Assembly: GCA_965371945.1 (NCBI GenBank)
Contig: CBDVAK010000074.1
Coordinates: forward strand, 1 to 13,274
Length of the DNA: 13,274 nucleotides
Source: CBDVAK01 sp965371945
GTDB taxonomy: Bacteria > Pseudomonadota > Gammaproteobacteria > Competibacterales > JAHEDQ01
Direction of reading: 5' to 3'
Part shown: one piece after another, positions 1-7,607 of the stretch
Numbering within the stretch: position 1 is the first letter of the stretch
How the letters are laid out: each line of letters opens with the position of its first letter
The notes under the pieces: generated by a model
What the model was told of the DNA's origin: nothing
The model's database searches: none
Seen by the model: the letters and a program-made list of their open reading frames with translations, nothing else
Translations under genes and position numbers: made by a program

Positions 1-399
1 GTCGGGGTCCATACGCATGTCGAGCGGACCATCGCGCAAAAAACTGAATCCACGGTGCGGCTCGTCGAGCTGCGGAGAAGACACACCGAGGTCGAACAGA
101 ATCCCGCGCACGGCTCCCGCCCACCCCAGTTCCCGCACCCACTGCTCAAGACAGGTGAAACTCTGACGCCGGAACCGGAAGTCCGGCCGGGGTTCCAATT
201 TCCCGGCCGCCTCCGCGGCTGCCGGATCCTTGTCGATGGCCAGCAGAGTGCCCTGGCCACCGAGCAAATCGAGTATGGCCGCGCTGTGACCCCCTCGTCC
301 GAACGTCGCATCGATCCAGACCCCGCCATCTGCCCCGATCACACCCAATGCCTGCATGGCTTCTTCCAAAAGCACCGGACAGTGCCGGTACCCAGTCAA
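1..399 (-). CDS. rsmH: 16S rRNA m4C1402 methyltransferase RsmH (MraW), N-terminal part
   Basis: RsmH uses S-adenosylmethionine to N4-methylate C1402 in the decoding centre of 16S rRNA. Only the first 133 codons are present; the gene runs off the left edge. The frame reads HCPVLLEEAMQAL near the N-terminus, then the glycine-rich SAM site DATFGRGGHSAAIL (residues 30-43), AIDKDP (54-59), and RGFSFLRDGPLDMRMDP at the edge, all hallmarks of the family. No ATG fits. The best start is TTG at 399, giving MTGYRHCPVLLEEA, which aligns with the usual family N-terminus; this start is inferred. It lies 11 bp downstream of the mraZ stop, the usual mraZ-rsmH order of the cell-wall and division cluster, so it is probably transcribed from the mraZ promoter. 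Identity is secure; the exact start is less so. Confidence 0.95.
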   Translation of the reverse strand, partial: MTGYRHCPVLLEEAMQALGVIGADGGVWIDATFGRGGHSAAILDLLGGQGTLLAIDKDPAAAEAAGKLEPRPDFRFRRQSFTCLEQWVRELGWAGAVRGILFDLGVSSPQLDEPHRGFSFLRDGPLDMRMDPD

Positions 400-410
400 A
401 CGCTCATCGT

Positions 411-857
411 TCAGTACGAAAACTCCAGCCCGTTGGCGGCAGTCGCGCCACGCGCCAGATCACGCATGTCGTCGCGCTGACCCTCCCAGACCCCCGCGTC
501 CCACAACTCGAACTTGTTACCGAGTCCCACCAGCGCCACGCGCTTGCCTAAATTGGCCAGCCGGCGCAAATTGCTCGGCACCAGTACTCGGCCCTGACCA
601 TCGAGATCGCACTCTTCCGCGTGCCCCAACAGCAGACGCTTCAGACTTTGCGCGTGGCGATCGGTATTGGGGAGCGCAACCAGCTTGGTCTCCACGGTAC
701 GCCACTCGTTTATGGGATAGATCAGCAAACAATCATCCACGCTCATCGTCACAGCCACGCGACCACCGCAGGTTTCCCTGAGGTAATCCCGGTACGTCGC
801 TGGTATCGCCATCCGGCCCTTAGTGTCGAGGGAGACAGCGTTGTGGCCGCTAAGCAA
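411..857 (-). CDS. mraZ: Transcriptional regulator MraZ
   Basis: MraZ is a DNA-binding protein of the SpoVT-AbrB fold that forms rings and represses its own operon, the mra/dcw cluster for peptidoglycan synthesis and cell division. The 148-residue length is normal. Both tandem half-domains are visible, each with its signature: SLDTKGRMAIPATYR at residues 9-23 and DLDGQGRVLVP at 84-94. The start is a TTG at 857. It gives MLSGHNAVSLDTKGR, the expected family N-terminus, with a G-rich stretch (GGGTGGGAA) just upstream as a possible ribosome binding site. The gene is followed by rsmH and preceded by GTGGG-type repeats and a strong promoter, which fits autoregulation. Confidence 0.96.
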   Translation of the reverse strand: MLSGHNAVSLDTKGRMAIPATYRDYLRETCGGRVAVTMSVDDCLLIYPINEWRTVETKLVALPNTDRHAQSLKRLLLGHAEECDLDGQGRVLVPSNLRRLANLGKRVALVGLGNKFELWDAGVWEGQRDDMRDLARGATAANGLEFSY

Positions 858-883
858 AAGTTCCCACCCTTTTGGGCATCCTT

Positions 884-920
884 CCCACTTTTATACCACT
901 TATACTCCACTTCTACCCAC
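884..920 (-). promoter_or_regulatory. MraZ-box repeats (autoregulatory operator)
   Basis: On the minus strand four GTGG-type repeats run in the same direction: GTGGG at 920-916, GTGGA at 910-906, GTGGT at 899-895 and GTGGG at 888-884. The spacings are 10, 11 and 11 nt, about one helical turn each. A fifth GTGGG lies at 867-863 beside the mraZ ribosome binding site. MraZ proteins are known to bind short TGGG-containing direct repeats upstream of their own gene. The array starts just downstream of the -10 element and spans the expected transcription start, so bound MraZ would block initiation. Confidence 0.75.
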
Positions 921-949
921 ACTATAGAAACCCGATCAAATGCTGTCAA
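921..949 (-). promoter_or_regulatory. Sigma70-type promoter of mraZ-rsmH
   Basis: On the minus strand a perfect -35 TTGACA (949-944) is followed by a 17-bp spacer and a -10 TATAGT (926-921, 5 of 6 consensus). It points to mraZ and immediately precedes the GTGGG repeats. It is the obvious promoter for the mra cluster. Confidence 0.8.
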
Positions 950-1372
950 GACTGATTCTTTCTTTACGCACAGAGACTTACATTGCTCACCGGATGGCGG
1001 CATGTTTCGACAATGAGGCGACTCGCAGGGCTGATTCACCACTTTCAAGTAAATAACTTATAATCATGCTCTTATCTGTTTTTTACAGATTCAATAGCAA
1101 TAACATCGCGCAAGTTTTTGCAAACTAATGGAGTGGAATTACGGTTGTTGCGAATGGGCTTACCACAGGTCGCGAATTCTCTTAGCACCTGCGGAGATCT
1201 GCCAGGTATCGGGGGCAGACGGGTAGCGGTTCAAGACCCGCCAATCACGCCTCGGGAATGGAATTGCCCGAGTGGTCGCATCACGCCCCGCACCACAACA
1301 GGTTGCGGGAATTGAAGCATCGAGACTGCGGTCTGGCAAGGCGCGGAATACCCGCGTACCGGCACCGCATCA
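950..1372. other. Intergenic region between rnpB and the mraZ promoter, no gene recognised
   Basis: No credible coding frame spans these roughly 420 bases. The left part (950-1130) is AT-rich and the right part GC-rich. On the plus strand a TATAAT (1059-1064) with TTCACC 18 bp upstream (1035-1040) could be a weak promoter. A perfect inverted repeat ATCTGT-TTTTT-ACAGAT lies at 1074-1090 but has no U-tract beyond it. Downstream of the rnpB 3' end a CGCGG-GTATT-CCGCG hairpin on the minus strand (about 1341-1355) might help end the RNA, but no clear intrinsic terminator is visible. Nothing here is assigned. Confidence 0.5.
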
Positions 1373-1730
1373 GTGCGGGAGTCGGCCTGTAAGCCGGGTT
1401 CTGTTACAGACAATCATTCATCTGGGATACGCGTCACCGCATACCTCGAGCGACCTACCCGGGAGTCATGCGGGCCGCATGGCTACACTCCCCTATTTGG
1501 TCTTGCTCCGGGTGGGGCTTGCCTTGCCGCAGCCGTTACCGCCTGCGCGGTGCGCTCTTACCGCACCTTTTCACCCTTACCCGCACCGACACTCTGCGGT
1601 GCTGGCGGTATCTTCTCTGTGGCGCTTTCCATCGGCTCACGCCGCCCAGGCGTTACCTGGCACCCTGCCCTGCGGAGCCCGGACTTTCCTCCACGCCAAA
1701 GCGCAGCGACTGCCCGGCCGACTCCCGCAC
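1373..1730 (-). ncRNA. rnpB: RNase P RNA, bacterial type A
   Basis: This is the catalytic RNA of RNase P, which removes 5' leaders from tRNA precursors. Read on the minus strand, the conserved blocks occur in order: GAGGAAAGTCCGGGCTCC, CAGGGTGCCAGGTAACGCCTG, GGTAAGGGTGAAAAGGTGCG, GGTAAGAGCGCACCG, CACCCGGAGCAAGACCAAAT, then AGATGAATG and ACAGAACCCGGCTTA. The ends were set by helix P1: GTGCGGGAGTCGGCC at the 5' end (1730-1716) pairs perfectly over 15 bp with GGCCGACTCCCGCAC at the 3' end (1387-1373). The length of about 358 nt is normal for type A. It lies 28 bp past the rsmI stop on the same strand. Ends may be off by a few bases. Confidence 0.96.
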
Positions 1731-1733
1731 CAC

Positions 1734-1762
1734 AGTGTCGGCTGCTAGCGCGATGAATTCAA
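1734..1762 (-). promoter_or_regulatory. Possible rnpB promoter
   Basis: On the minus strand TTGAAT (1762-1757) overlaps the rsmI stop and is followed after 17 bp by GACACT (1739-1734), placing initiation close to the 5' strand of P1. The -10 is poor, matching 3 of 6 consensus positions. This is a positional guess; read-through from rsmI followed by processing is the alternative. Confidence 0.3.
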
Positions 1763-2619
1763 GCGCCGGGACGCCGGTTCACGATTTCTACCGCGAGGCG
1801 GTAAAGCTCCCGCTTGGGCACCTTGGTGAATTGCGCGGCCAGCGCCGCGGCCCGGCTGGCAGACAACTCGCGCAGCAACAAGGTCAACAATTCACGACTA
1901 CGCGAATCGATAACGGGCTTGCATTCGGCGGGGCGGGCACGAACCACCAGCACCAACTCACCTCGCGTCGCATTGCGGTCGGCATTGATCTCCTGCACCA
2001 ACCCACCGAGCGTCGTAAATCTAAATTCCTCATGCAATTTGGTCATCTCGCGTGCCAGCAACGCCTCGCGGTCAGCACCAAACACGTCGGCGAGCTGCTG
2101 TAGAGCCGCCGCAATCCGATGGCCGCTTTCCAGAAACACCAGGGTGCGAGGTTCATCGCTGAGTTCGTTTATGCGCTCCAGCCTGGCGGCTGGCCGGGAG
2201 GGCAGGAACCCCTCGAACGCAAACCGGTCGGCGGGGATTCCGGAAACACTGAGCGCGGCCAGCGGACTGCTGGGGCCCGGTATCGGCACCACCGGCAGGC
2301 CGGCCGCACGTGCAGCGCGCACCAGGCGGTATCCCGGATCGCTGATCAGCGGAGTACCCGCATCGCTGACCAGCGCGACCGCACAGCCGCCGGTCAGTTT
2401 ATCCAGCAACCCGGGAATCCGCTGGTCTTCGTTGTGCTCGTGGAAAGACACCAGCGGCCGCGATATCCCGAGGTGATTGAGCAACTGCAATGTCCGGCGG
2501 GTGTCCTCGGCCGCAATCAGGTCAACACCCGCCAGGGTCTCGATCGCACGCGCACTGATGTCCTTCAGGTTGCCGATGGGCGTGGCGACTACGAACAGGC
2601 TGGCGACCTCGATTGACAC
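1759..2619 (-). CDS. rsmI: 16S rRNA 2'-O-ribose C1402 methyltransferase RsmI
   Basis: RsmI 2'-O-methylates C1402 of 16S rRNA, the same nucleotide that RsmH methylates on the base; both genes lie in this window. The tetrapyrrole-methylase-type fold shows in FVVATPIGNLKDISARA near the N-terminus, AAEDTRRT, LVSDAGTPLISDPGYRLV and PIPGPSSPLAALSVSGIP. An in-frame GTG at 2634 is possible, but the GTG at 2619 is preferred: it has a GGGGGG ribosome-binding stretch about 6 bp upstream and gives 286 residues, the usual family length. The gene is divergent from lpoA across 116 bp and is followed by rnpB. The arrangement matches the E. coli yraL-lpoA locus. No certain promoter is visible in the divergent gap. 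Confidence 0.95.
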   Translation of the reverse strand: MSIEVASLFVVATPIGNLKDISARAIETLAGVDLIAAEDTRRTLQLLNHLGISRPLVSFHEHNEDQRIPGLLDKLTGGCAVALVSDAGTPLISDPGYRLVRAARAAGLPVVPIPGPSSPLAALSVSGIPADRFAFEGFLPSRPAARLERINELSDEPRTLVFLESGHRIAAALQQLADVFGADREALLAREMTKLHEEFRFTTLGGLVQEINADRNATRGELVLVVRARPAECKPVIDSRSRELLTLLLRELSASRAAALAAQFTKVPKRELYRLAVEIVNRRPGA

Positions 2620-2735
2620 ACTTGCACCCCCCACCGATACTGATCACTTGGCTGGCCGAGCAATCCCGCGTGAATACCGGGTTCGCTTCGCAGCCATTCA
2701 AGCATTCATTCTCCTTCAGAATCCTGCGACTTGCC

Positions 2736-4634
2736 ATGCCCATACCTGCCATCCGTCTGCTGCCAGCCCTGCTCATAGCGTCCGTGATGGCCGGTTGCGG
2801 CACCAGCCCGGATCGCCGGGCGGATTCACTGGCCACCGCCCAACCCAGGGTCACGCAGCTCGAAGCGGCTGGCGACTATGCCGGTCTGTCACAATTTTAC
2901 CTGGGCCTGCAGGGCGATGCCGCACAGAAGCTCGAATGGCGTTTGCTGGCCGCCGAAGCACTGATCAGCGGCGCTATGCCGGAGGCCGCACTGGACACCG
3001 TGGCCGTGCTCGACGAAAGCCGGTTGTCTGCACAGCAAGTCACCCGTTTGCGACTGGTGCGCGCGCAGGCCCGGCTGGCCCTGGGGGATAACGAGGGTGC
3101 GCTGCAGGAATTGCCACCATACACGCAGCGCCTGTCACCGGACATGCAACGGCGAGTCCTGCAAACCCGTGTCACGGTATTCGCACGCACCGGGCGTATC
3201 GAGGACGAACTGCTGGACCGCCTGACGCTGGCGCGTATCACTACCGATCCCGATGCGCAGGGCCGGAATTCGGAAGAGATCTGGCAACTGCTCGGCAGGA
3301 TACCGGAGGAACAACTGTTATCGCTGGTTTCGCTCGACCCGGAGCTGACCGGCTGGGTGACCCTCCAGCAAGTGGCCCGCATCCCGCTCAACGAGCCTGA
3401 GCAGTTCGATCAGCAGATCAACGGCTGGCTGACCCGCTTCCCAAACCATCCGGCCCGTGATCGAGCCCTGACCATACAGGGCTCGCGCGCCCATCCCCTG
3501 GCACCCCGACAGGTGGCGGTGCTGCTGCCCCTGAGCGGTACCTATGCCAGTGCGGGCAACGCGGTCCTGGCGGGACTGCGGGCAGGACTCGCGGCGATGG
3601 CGACACCGGCTCCCCATGTCATCGAGTACGATACCGCCGTCGAACCGGCAACCTCCCTGTATCAGCGCGCGGTACTACAGGGTTCCGACATGGTGATCGG
3701 ACCATTGCTTAAGGATCAGGTTGAAGCACTTTATGCACTGCCACAACACCCGGTATCGGTGCTCTCTCTCAACCGCACCACCAACGACAGTGGCATGGTA
3801 GACAACTTTTACCAGTTCGGACTGGCACCCGAGGACGAGGCAGCACAAATTGCCACCGACGCGCTGGCCGCGGGTTGGACCCGGGCACTGGCTATCTACC
3901 CGGCTGACCAATGGGGAGCACGGGTGGGCACCGCCTTCCTGGGCCGGTTCGCCGATGGCGGGGGTACAGTCACAGGCAGCCAGATCTATCCTGCGGATCA
4001 GATCGATTTCACCGATCCCATCAAGGGCCTGCTACAAATCGATATGAGCGAGGCACGCAAAGCGCAACTGCAAAGAGTGCTGGACCGGGAGCTCACATTC
4101 GAAGCCAGGCGGCGCCAGGATGCGGACTTCGTATTCCTGGCCGGGTTCACGCCGTCCGTGCGTCAGATCTATCCACAGCTGCGTTTTTTCGGGATCGGCA
4201 AATTGCCGGTGTTGTCGACCTCCAGCGCCTATTCCGGTGTCCCTTCCAGAATCCAGGACCGGGACCTGGACGGCTTGTGGTTTGTCGACGCGCCATGGCT
4301 GTTGAGCCGCAACTCCACCTGGCTCGGCAAACGGATCATGGCCGCAGCGGGGGCGCAGCAGCCGCAAGCGGAATCGGTGGCCGGCGACAGCCAGGCGGAT
4401 GGTGAAAAAGCACAGCGCGGGCCACCACCGAGGCTGTTCGCGCTGGGCGCGGACGCGATCAACGTGACACCCTGGCTGGTTGCTTTGAAAGAGTCTCCCG
4501 GCACCATCTTCGACGGCGCCAGCGGCCAACTGTCCGTGGATCGGCGCGGACAACTGCACCGGCGATTATCCTGGGCCCGGTTCGAAGACGGACTGGCCGT
4601 GCCGCGCTCACTGCCGCAAAACACTCTGCAGTGA
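2736..4634 (+). CDS. lpoA: Penicillin-binding protein activator LpoA, outer-membrane lipoprotein
   Basis: LpoA is an outer-membrane lipoprotein that reaches through the periplasm to stimulate the peptidoglycan synthase PBP1A. From the ATG at 2736 the product has 632 residues. A lipoprotein signal peptide ends in lipobox VMAGC, with the acylated Cys at 21. Residues of about 30-250 are helical, TPR-like repeats (for example RLVRAQARLALGDNEGALQEL). From about 257 a periplasmic-binding-protein-like domain begins with QVAVLLPLSGTYASAGNAV and continues with DMVIGPLLKDQVEAL. An upstream in-frame ATG at 2613 is rejected because it would bury the signal peptide and overlap rsmI. The product is somewhat shorter than the E. 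coli protein. It heads the yra operon, and its stop overlaps the yraN start. Confidence 0.93.
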   Translation: MPIPAIRLLPALLIASVMAGCGTSPDRRADSLATAQPRVTQLEAAGDYAGLSQFYLGLQGDAAQKLEWRLLAAEALISGAMPEAALDTVAVLDESRLSAQQVTRLRLVRAQARLALGDNEGALQELPPYTQRLSPDMQRRVLQTRVTVFARTGRIEDELLDRLTLARITTDPDAQGRNSEEIWQLLGRIPEEQLLSLVSLDPELTGWVTLQQVARIPLNEPEQFDQQINGWLTRFPNHPARDRALTIQGSRAHPLAPRQVAVLLPLSGTYASAGNAVLAGLRAGLAAMATPAPHVIEYDTAVEPATSLYQRAVLQGSDMVIGPLLKDQVEALYALPQHPVSVLSLNRTTNDSGMVDNFYQFGLAPEDEAAQIATDALAAGWTRALAIYPADQWGARVGTAFLGRFADGGGTVTGSQIYPADQIDFTDPIKGLLQIDMSEARKAQLQRVLDRELTFEARRRQDADFVFLAGFTPSVRQIYPQLRFFGIGKLPVLSTSSAYSGVPSRIQDRDLDGLWFVDAPWLLSRNSTWLGKRIMAAAGAQQPQAESVAGDSQADGEKAQRGPPPRLFALGADAINVTPWLVALKESPGTIFDGASGQLSVDRRGQLHRRLSWARFEDGLAVPRSLPQNTLQ

Positions 4635-4993
4635 ATTCGAAAGCGCGGGGCGACGCTGCGGAAGACAGCGCGCTACGCCACCTGCGCTCGCAGGGATTGC
4701 GCCTGCTGACCCGCAATTTCCGATGTCGGGGCGGAGAACTGGATCTGGTCATGCGGGATGGCGACATCCTGGTGTTCATCGAGGTACGAGCCCGCCGCAG
4801 CGGGCGATTCGGCAACGCTGAGGAATCGGTGACCGCGACCAAACAGGCACGCTTGCGAAGAGCGGCGGAACTCTACCTGCTCAAGCACCCCCGGTATAAT
4901 GACCTGGCCTGCCGCTTTGACGTAGTAGCGCTGAGCGAAGCGGCTCCGTCACCGGACATCAACTGGATACGCAACGCGTTCGGCGGAATCTAG
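4631..4993 (+). CDS. yraN: YraN / UPF0102 family endonuclease-like protein
   Basis: This is a small conserved protein of unsettled function with a predicted restriction-endonuclease-like fold. At 120 residues it has normal length. The characteristic nuclease-like core is visible: GELDLV (residues 35-40), a turn, then VFIEVRAR (48-55), with Lys71 (TATKQARL) following and RFDVVAL at 95-101. The usual EVK of the core is EVR here, a conservative change. The GTG start at 4631 overlaps the lpoA stop in a GTGA arrangement, implying translational coupling. Its place between lpoA and the SIS-domain gene is conserved in gammaproteobacteria. Whether it cuts DNA cannot be told from the sequence. Confidence 0.93.
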   Translation: MNSKARGDAAEDSALRHLRSQGLRLLTRNFRCRGGELDLVMRDGDILVFIEVRARRSGRFGNAEESVTATKQARLRRAAELYLLKHPRYNDLACRFDVVALSEAAPSPDINWIRNAFGGI

Positions 4994-5016
4994 CCCACTG
5001 GCAGGAAAACCGATTC

Positions 5017-5610
5017 ATGAATCCAGCTGACCGAATCCGCAGCCACTTCCGGGACAGTATCGCGGTCAAGCAGTCTGCGTTGGAGCAGATTCTGTTGCCG
5101 CTGCAACGGGCGGCGGAAATCATGTCGTCGTGCCTCGAGCAAGGCGGCAAGATACTCAGCTGCGGCAACGGCGGGTCGGCCGCGGACGCCCAGCACTTCT
5201 CGTCCGAGTTGATCAACCGGTTCGAGATGGAGCGCAGGGCACTGGCAGCCATCGCCCTGACCACGGACAGCTCGACATTGACCTCCATCGGCAACGATTA
5301 TGACTTCAGCAGGGTGTTTGCCCGGCAAATTGAAGCGTTGGGCCGTCCGGGCGACGTGTTGCTCGCCATCTCCACCAGCGGCGACTCGATCAATGTGCTG
5401 GCCGCGGTGACCGCCGCCAAGCGCGGCGGCATGCATTGCGTGGTGCTGAGCGGCCGCGACGGTGGCAAACTGTCGACCCTGCTGGATGCCGACGACATTG
5501 AGATCCGTGTTCCCTCGATGGTGACGGCCCGGATCCAGGAAACGCACTTGCTGGCTATTCACTGCCTGTGCGACCTGCTTGACCAGTCGCTGTTTGGAGC
5601 AAAAGCATGA
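5017..5610 (+). CDS. diaA: SIS-domain protein DiaA / phosphoheptose isomerase GmhA-like
   Basis: This 197-residue single SIS-domain protein shows the phosphosugar-binding loops SCGNGGSAADAQHF (48-61) and LLAISTSGDSINVL (115-128). Two relatives fit. DiaA binds DnaA and promotes timely replication initiation; GmhA converts sedoheptulose 7-phosphate to glycero-manno-heptose 7-phosphate for LPS core. Position after yraN and before dolP matches E. coli diaA, and NRFEMERRALAAIAL and CLCDLLDQSLF resemble DiaA. However, the residues that bind metal in GmhA are all kept: His60, Glu64, Gln174 and His182 (recalled E. coli numbering 61, 65, 172, 180), whereas E. coli DiaA as I recall it lacks the Glu and the last His. 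It may be an active isomerase, a DnaA partner, or both. The ATG has AGGA 11 bp upstream; the stop overlaps the dolP start. Confidence 0.88.
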   Translation: MNPADRIRSHFRDSIAVKQSALEQILLPLQRAAEIMSSCLEQGGKILSCGNGGSAADAQHFSSELINRFEMERRALAAIALTTDSSTLTSIGNDYDFSRVFARQIEALGRPGDVLLAISTSGDSINVLAAVTAAKRGGMHCVVLSGRDGGKLSTLLDADDIEIRVPSMVTARIQETHLLAIHCLCDLLDQSLFGAKA

Positions 5611-6260
5611 AGCCAATCGGACCAAGCCAGGCGATCATTCTGGTGCTGCTATGGGTAAGTCTGCAGGGCTGCGCCGTCGTCCTGGTCGGCGGCGTCGCGG
5701 TGGGGGCCTCGGTCGCGCATGACCGGCGTACGACGGGCACCATCGTCGAGGACGAGTCGGTCGAGCTGAAGGCGGGTCAGCTGTTGCGCAATGACAAGGA
5801 GATATCGACTCAGGCCCATATCAACGTCACCAGCTACAACCTGGTCATCCTGTTGACGGGAGAGGCGCCGACCGAGGCGATCAGGGAGCGGGCTGCCAGC
5901 CTGGTGCGAGGCGTTGACAAAGTGACGCAGGTCTATAACGAGATCATCATCGCCGCACCCAGCGCACTCAGCGCCCGCTCCAGCGATGCATGGATCACCA
6001 CCAAGGCCAAGAGTGCGCTGTTCAAAGTCGAGGGCCTCAAAAATCAGGATTTCGACCCCAGCCGTGTCAAAGTCGTGACCGAAGGCGGGGTAGTCTATCT
6101 AATGGGTCTGGTCAATCGCCAGGAAGCCGATGCCGCGACCGAGGCGGTGCGTCGGGTGGGTGGTGTGCAGAGGGTCGTGCGGCTGTTTCAGTATGTGGAT
6201 GCGCCTGCCCCGGGTAAGCCCGCGGCCACCACGACACCCTTGCCACCACCGCCACAGTGA
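5607..6260 (+). CDS. dolP: Outer-membrane BON-domain lipoprotein DolP (YraP)
   Basis: DolP is an outer-membrane lipoprotein linked to envelope integrity and regulation of amidase-driven septal cell-wall splitting. The 217-residue product has an N-terminal signal with lipobox SLQGC (Cys22) and a glycine/valine stretch after it. Two BON domains follow. The first spans about 48-115, with HINVTSYNLVILLTGEAPT and VTQVYNEI; the second spans about 127-196, with ITTKAKSALF, VKVVTEGGVVYLMGLVNRQEA and GGVQRVVRLFQYV. The tail is proline-rich (TPLPPPPQ) and probably flexible. The ATG overlaps the upstream TGA, so translation is coupled. It is the last of the conserved yra genes; cobB follows after 21 bp. 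Confidence 0.93.
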   Translation: MKPIGPSQAIILVLLWVSLQGCAVVLVGGVAVGASVAHDRRTTGTIVEDESVELKAGQLLRNDKEISTQAHINVTSYNLVILLTGEAPTEAIRERAASLVRGVDKVTQVYNEIIIAAPSALSARSSDAWITTKAKSALFKVEGLKNQDFDPSRVKVVTEGGVVYLMGLVNRQEADAATEAVRRVGGVQRVVRLFQYVDAPAPGKPAATTTPLPPPPQ

Positions 6261-6281
6261 ACTGGTACCCAAGGCACACCG

Positions 6282-7607
6282 GTGACTGACCACGGATGCC
6301 CCGCTCTGCTGCTCGCCGCACCCGCCTCCGGCCAGGGCAAAACCACGCTGACCGCGGGTCTGGCACGCCACCACCGTAACCAGGGTCGCACAGTTCGCGT
6401 GTTCAAGACCGGGCCCGACTACCTGGACCCGATGATCCTCGAGCAGGCCTCAGGAGCACCGGTGTACCAGCTTGATCTGTGGATGGTCGGCGAAGCCGGC
6501 TGCCGCACCTTGTTGCGCCGGGCCGCTGAACAGGCCGACATCATCCTCATCGAAGGTGTCATGGGGCTGTTCGACGGCACGCCCTCCAGTGCGGATCTGG
6601 CCCAACGTTTCGGCATCCCGGTGCTGGCGTTTATCGACGCTGCCGCCATGGCACAGACCTTCGCGGCGCTGGCCCATGGGCTCGCCAGCTTTCGACCGGA
6701 GCTGACGTTCTTCGGTGTGGTCGCCAACCGGGTAGGCAGTCCCTGGCACGCCAGCCTGCTCAGCGAGTCGCTGCCGGCAGAGCTCGAGTTTCTGGGTGTG
6801 CTACCACAGCAGGACGACATCGCATTGCCGCAACGTCACCTGGGACTGGTGCAAGCCAGCGAGATCGCGGATCTGGACGCCCGTATCGAGGCGACCGCCA
6901 CTTTGCTGGCGGACACCGGCATGACCCGGTTGCCGCCGGAAGTGGCATTCGCTGGCGAGACCACACCCGCACCGCCACCGTTGCTGCGCAAAACGCGGAT
7001 CGGCGTGGCGCATGACCACGCGTTCAGCTTCCTCTACCCGGCCAATCTCGATCTGCTCCGCGACATGGGTGCCGAGCTGGTGACCTTCTCACCTCTGCAG
7101 GACTCCGGCATACCCGATGTCGACAGCCTGCTACTGCCGGGTGGCTATCCGGAACTGCACCTGGAGCAACTTTCCGACAACCGCCCGATGATGGAATCCC
7201 TGCGCACCCATGCCGGCGCCAACCGCCCCGTTTACGCCGAGTGCGGTGGCATGCTTTACCTGCTGGAGTCGCTCACCGACCGCCATGGCAAAAAGGCCAC
7301 GATGGCGCGACTGTTGCCCGGGCGGGCCGTCATGCAGAGACGACTGGTGGCCCTTGGCATGCAATCGGTGCAATTTCCGACCGGCACGCTACGCGGACAC
7401 ACTTTTCATCACTCGCGCATGGATTCATCGCTGCAGCCCTGGCTGCAAGCCAGCCGCCAGCGTGGCGACCGGCCCGGTGAGGCCCTCTACCGGGACCGGA
7501 ACACCATCGCGTCCTATGTTCATCTGTACCTACCGGGCTGCCCGCAGGCCGCGGCGCAGCTGTTTCAAGCAGATGGCGAACAGCGTTCGGCCAAAAATGC
7601 GAGTTGA
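6282..7607 (+). CDS. cobB: Cobyrinate a,c-diamide synthase (CobB/CbiA)
   Basis: This enzyme uses ATP and glutamine to amidate the a and c side chains of (hydrogeno)cobyrinic acid in cobalamin synthesis. The 441-residue product has the two family domains. The N-terminal dethiobiotin-synthetase-like ATPase starts with P-loop APASGQGKTT (13-22), then FKTGPDYLDP (41-50) and LIEGVMGLFDG (89-99). The C-terminal class I glutaminase-like domain has LLLPGGYPELH (283-293), nucleophile Cys321 in YAECGGMLYL, and His414 in SYVHLYLPG. The GTG start is preceded 7 bp away by AAGG. It lies 21 bp after dolP, so it probably joins the yra operon, an unusual setting. No other corrin-synthesis gene is in the window. 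Whether the aerobic (CobB) or anaerobic (CbiA) route is used cannot be told. It is unrelated to the sirtuin also named CobB. Confidence 0.94.
   Translation: MTDHGCPALLLAAPASGQGKTTLTAGLARHHRNQGRTVRVFKTGPDYLDPMILEQASGAPVYQLDLWMVGEAGCRTLLRRAAEQADIILIEGVMGLFDGTPSSADLAQRFGIPVLAFIDAAAMAQTFAALAHGLASFRPELTFFGVVANRVGSPWHASLLSESLPAELEFLGVLPQQDDIALPQRHLGLVQASEIADLDARIEATATLLADTGMTRLPPEVAFAGETTPAPPPLLRKTRIGVAHDHAFSFLYPANLDLLRDMGAELVTFSPLQDSGIPDVDSLLLPGGYPELHLEQLSDNRPMMESLRTHAGANRPVYAECGGMLYLLESLTDRHGKKATMARLLPGRAVMQRRLVALGMQSVQFPTGTLRGHTFHHSRMDSSLQPWLQASRQRGDRPGEALYRDRNTIASYVHLYLPGCPQAAAQLFQADGEQRSAKNAS

Noticed and set aside
1074..1090. Perfect hairpin ATCTGT-TTTTT-ACAGAT as terminator
   Set aside because: No T-run follows on either strand, and the T's are in the loop.
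1265..1280. D-arm-like GCCCGAGTGGTCGCA resembling a tRNA-Ser segment
   Set aside because: No matching acceptor, anticodon or T-arm can be folded around it.
1468..2103. Plus-strand frame opposite rnpB and rsmI
   Set aside because: It is antisense to RNase P RNA and rsmI and shows no family motif.
2522..2854. Minus-strand 110-codon frame between rsmI and lpoA
   Set aside because: It overlaps both genes' starts, and its sequence is low-complexity and unlike any family; GGAG-ATG near 2704 looks accidental.
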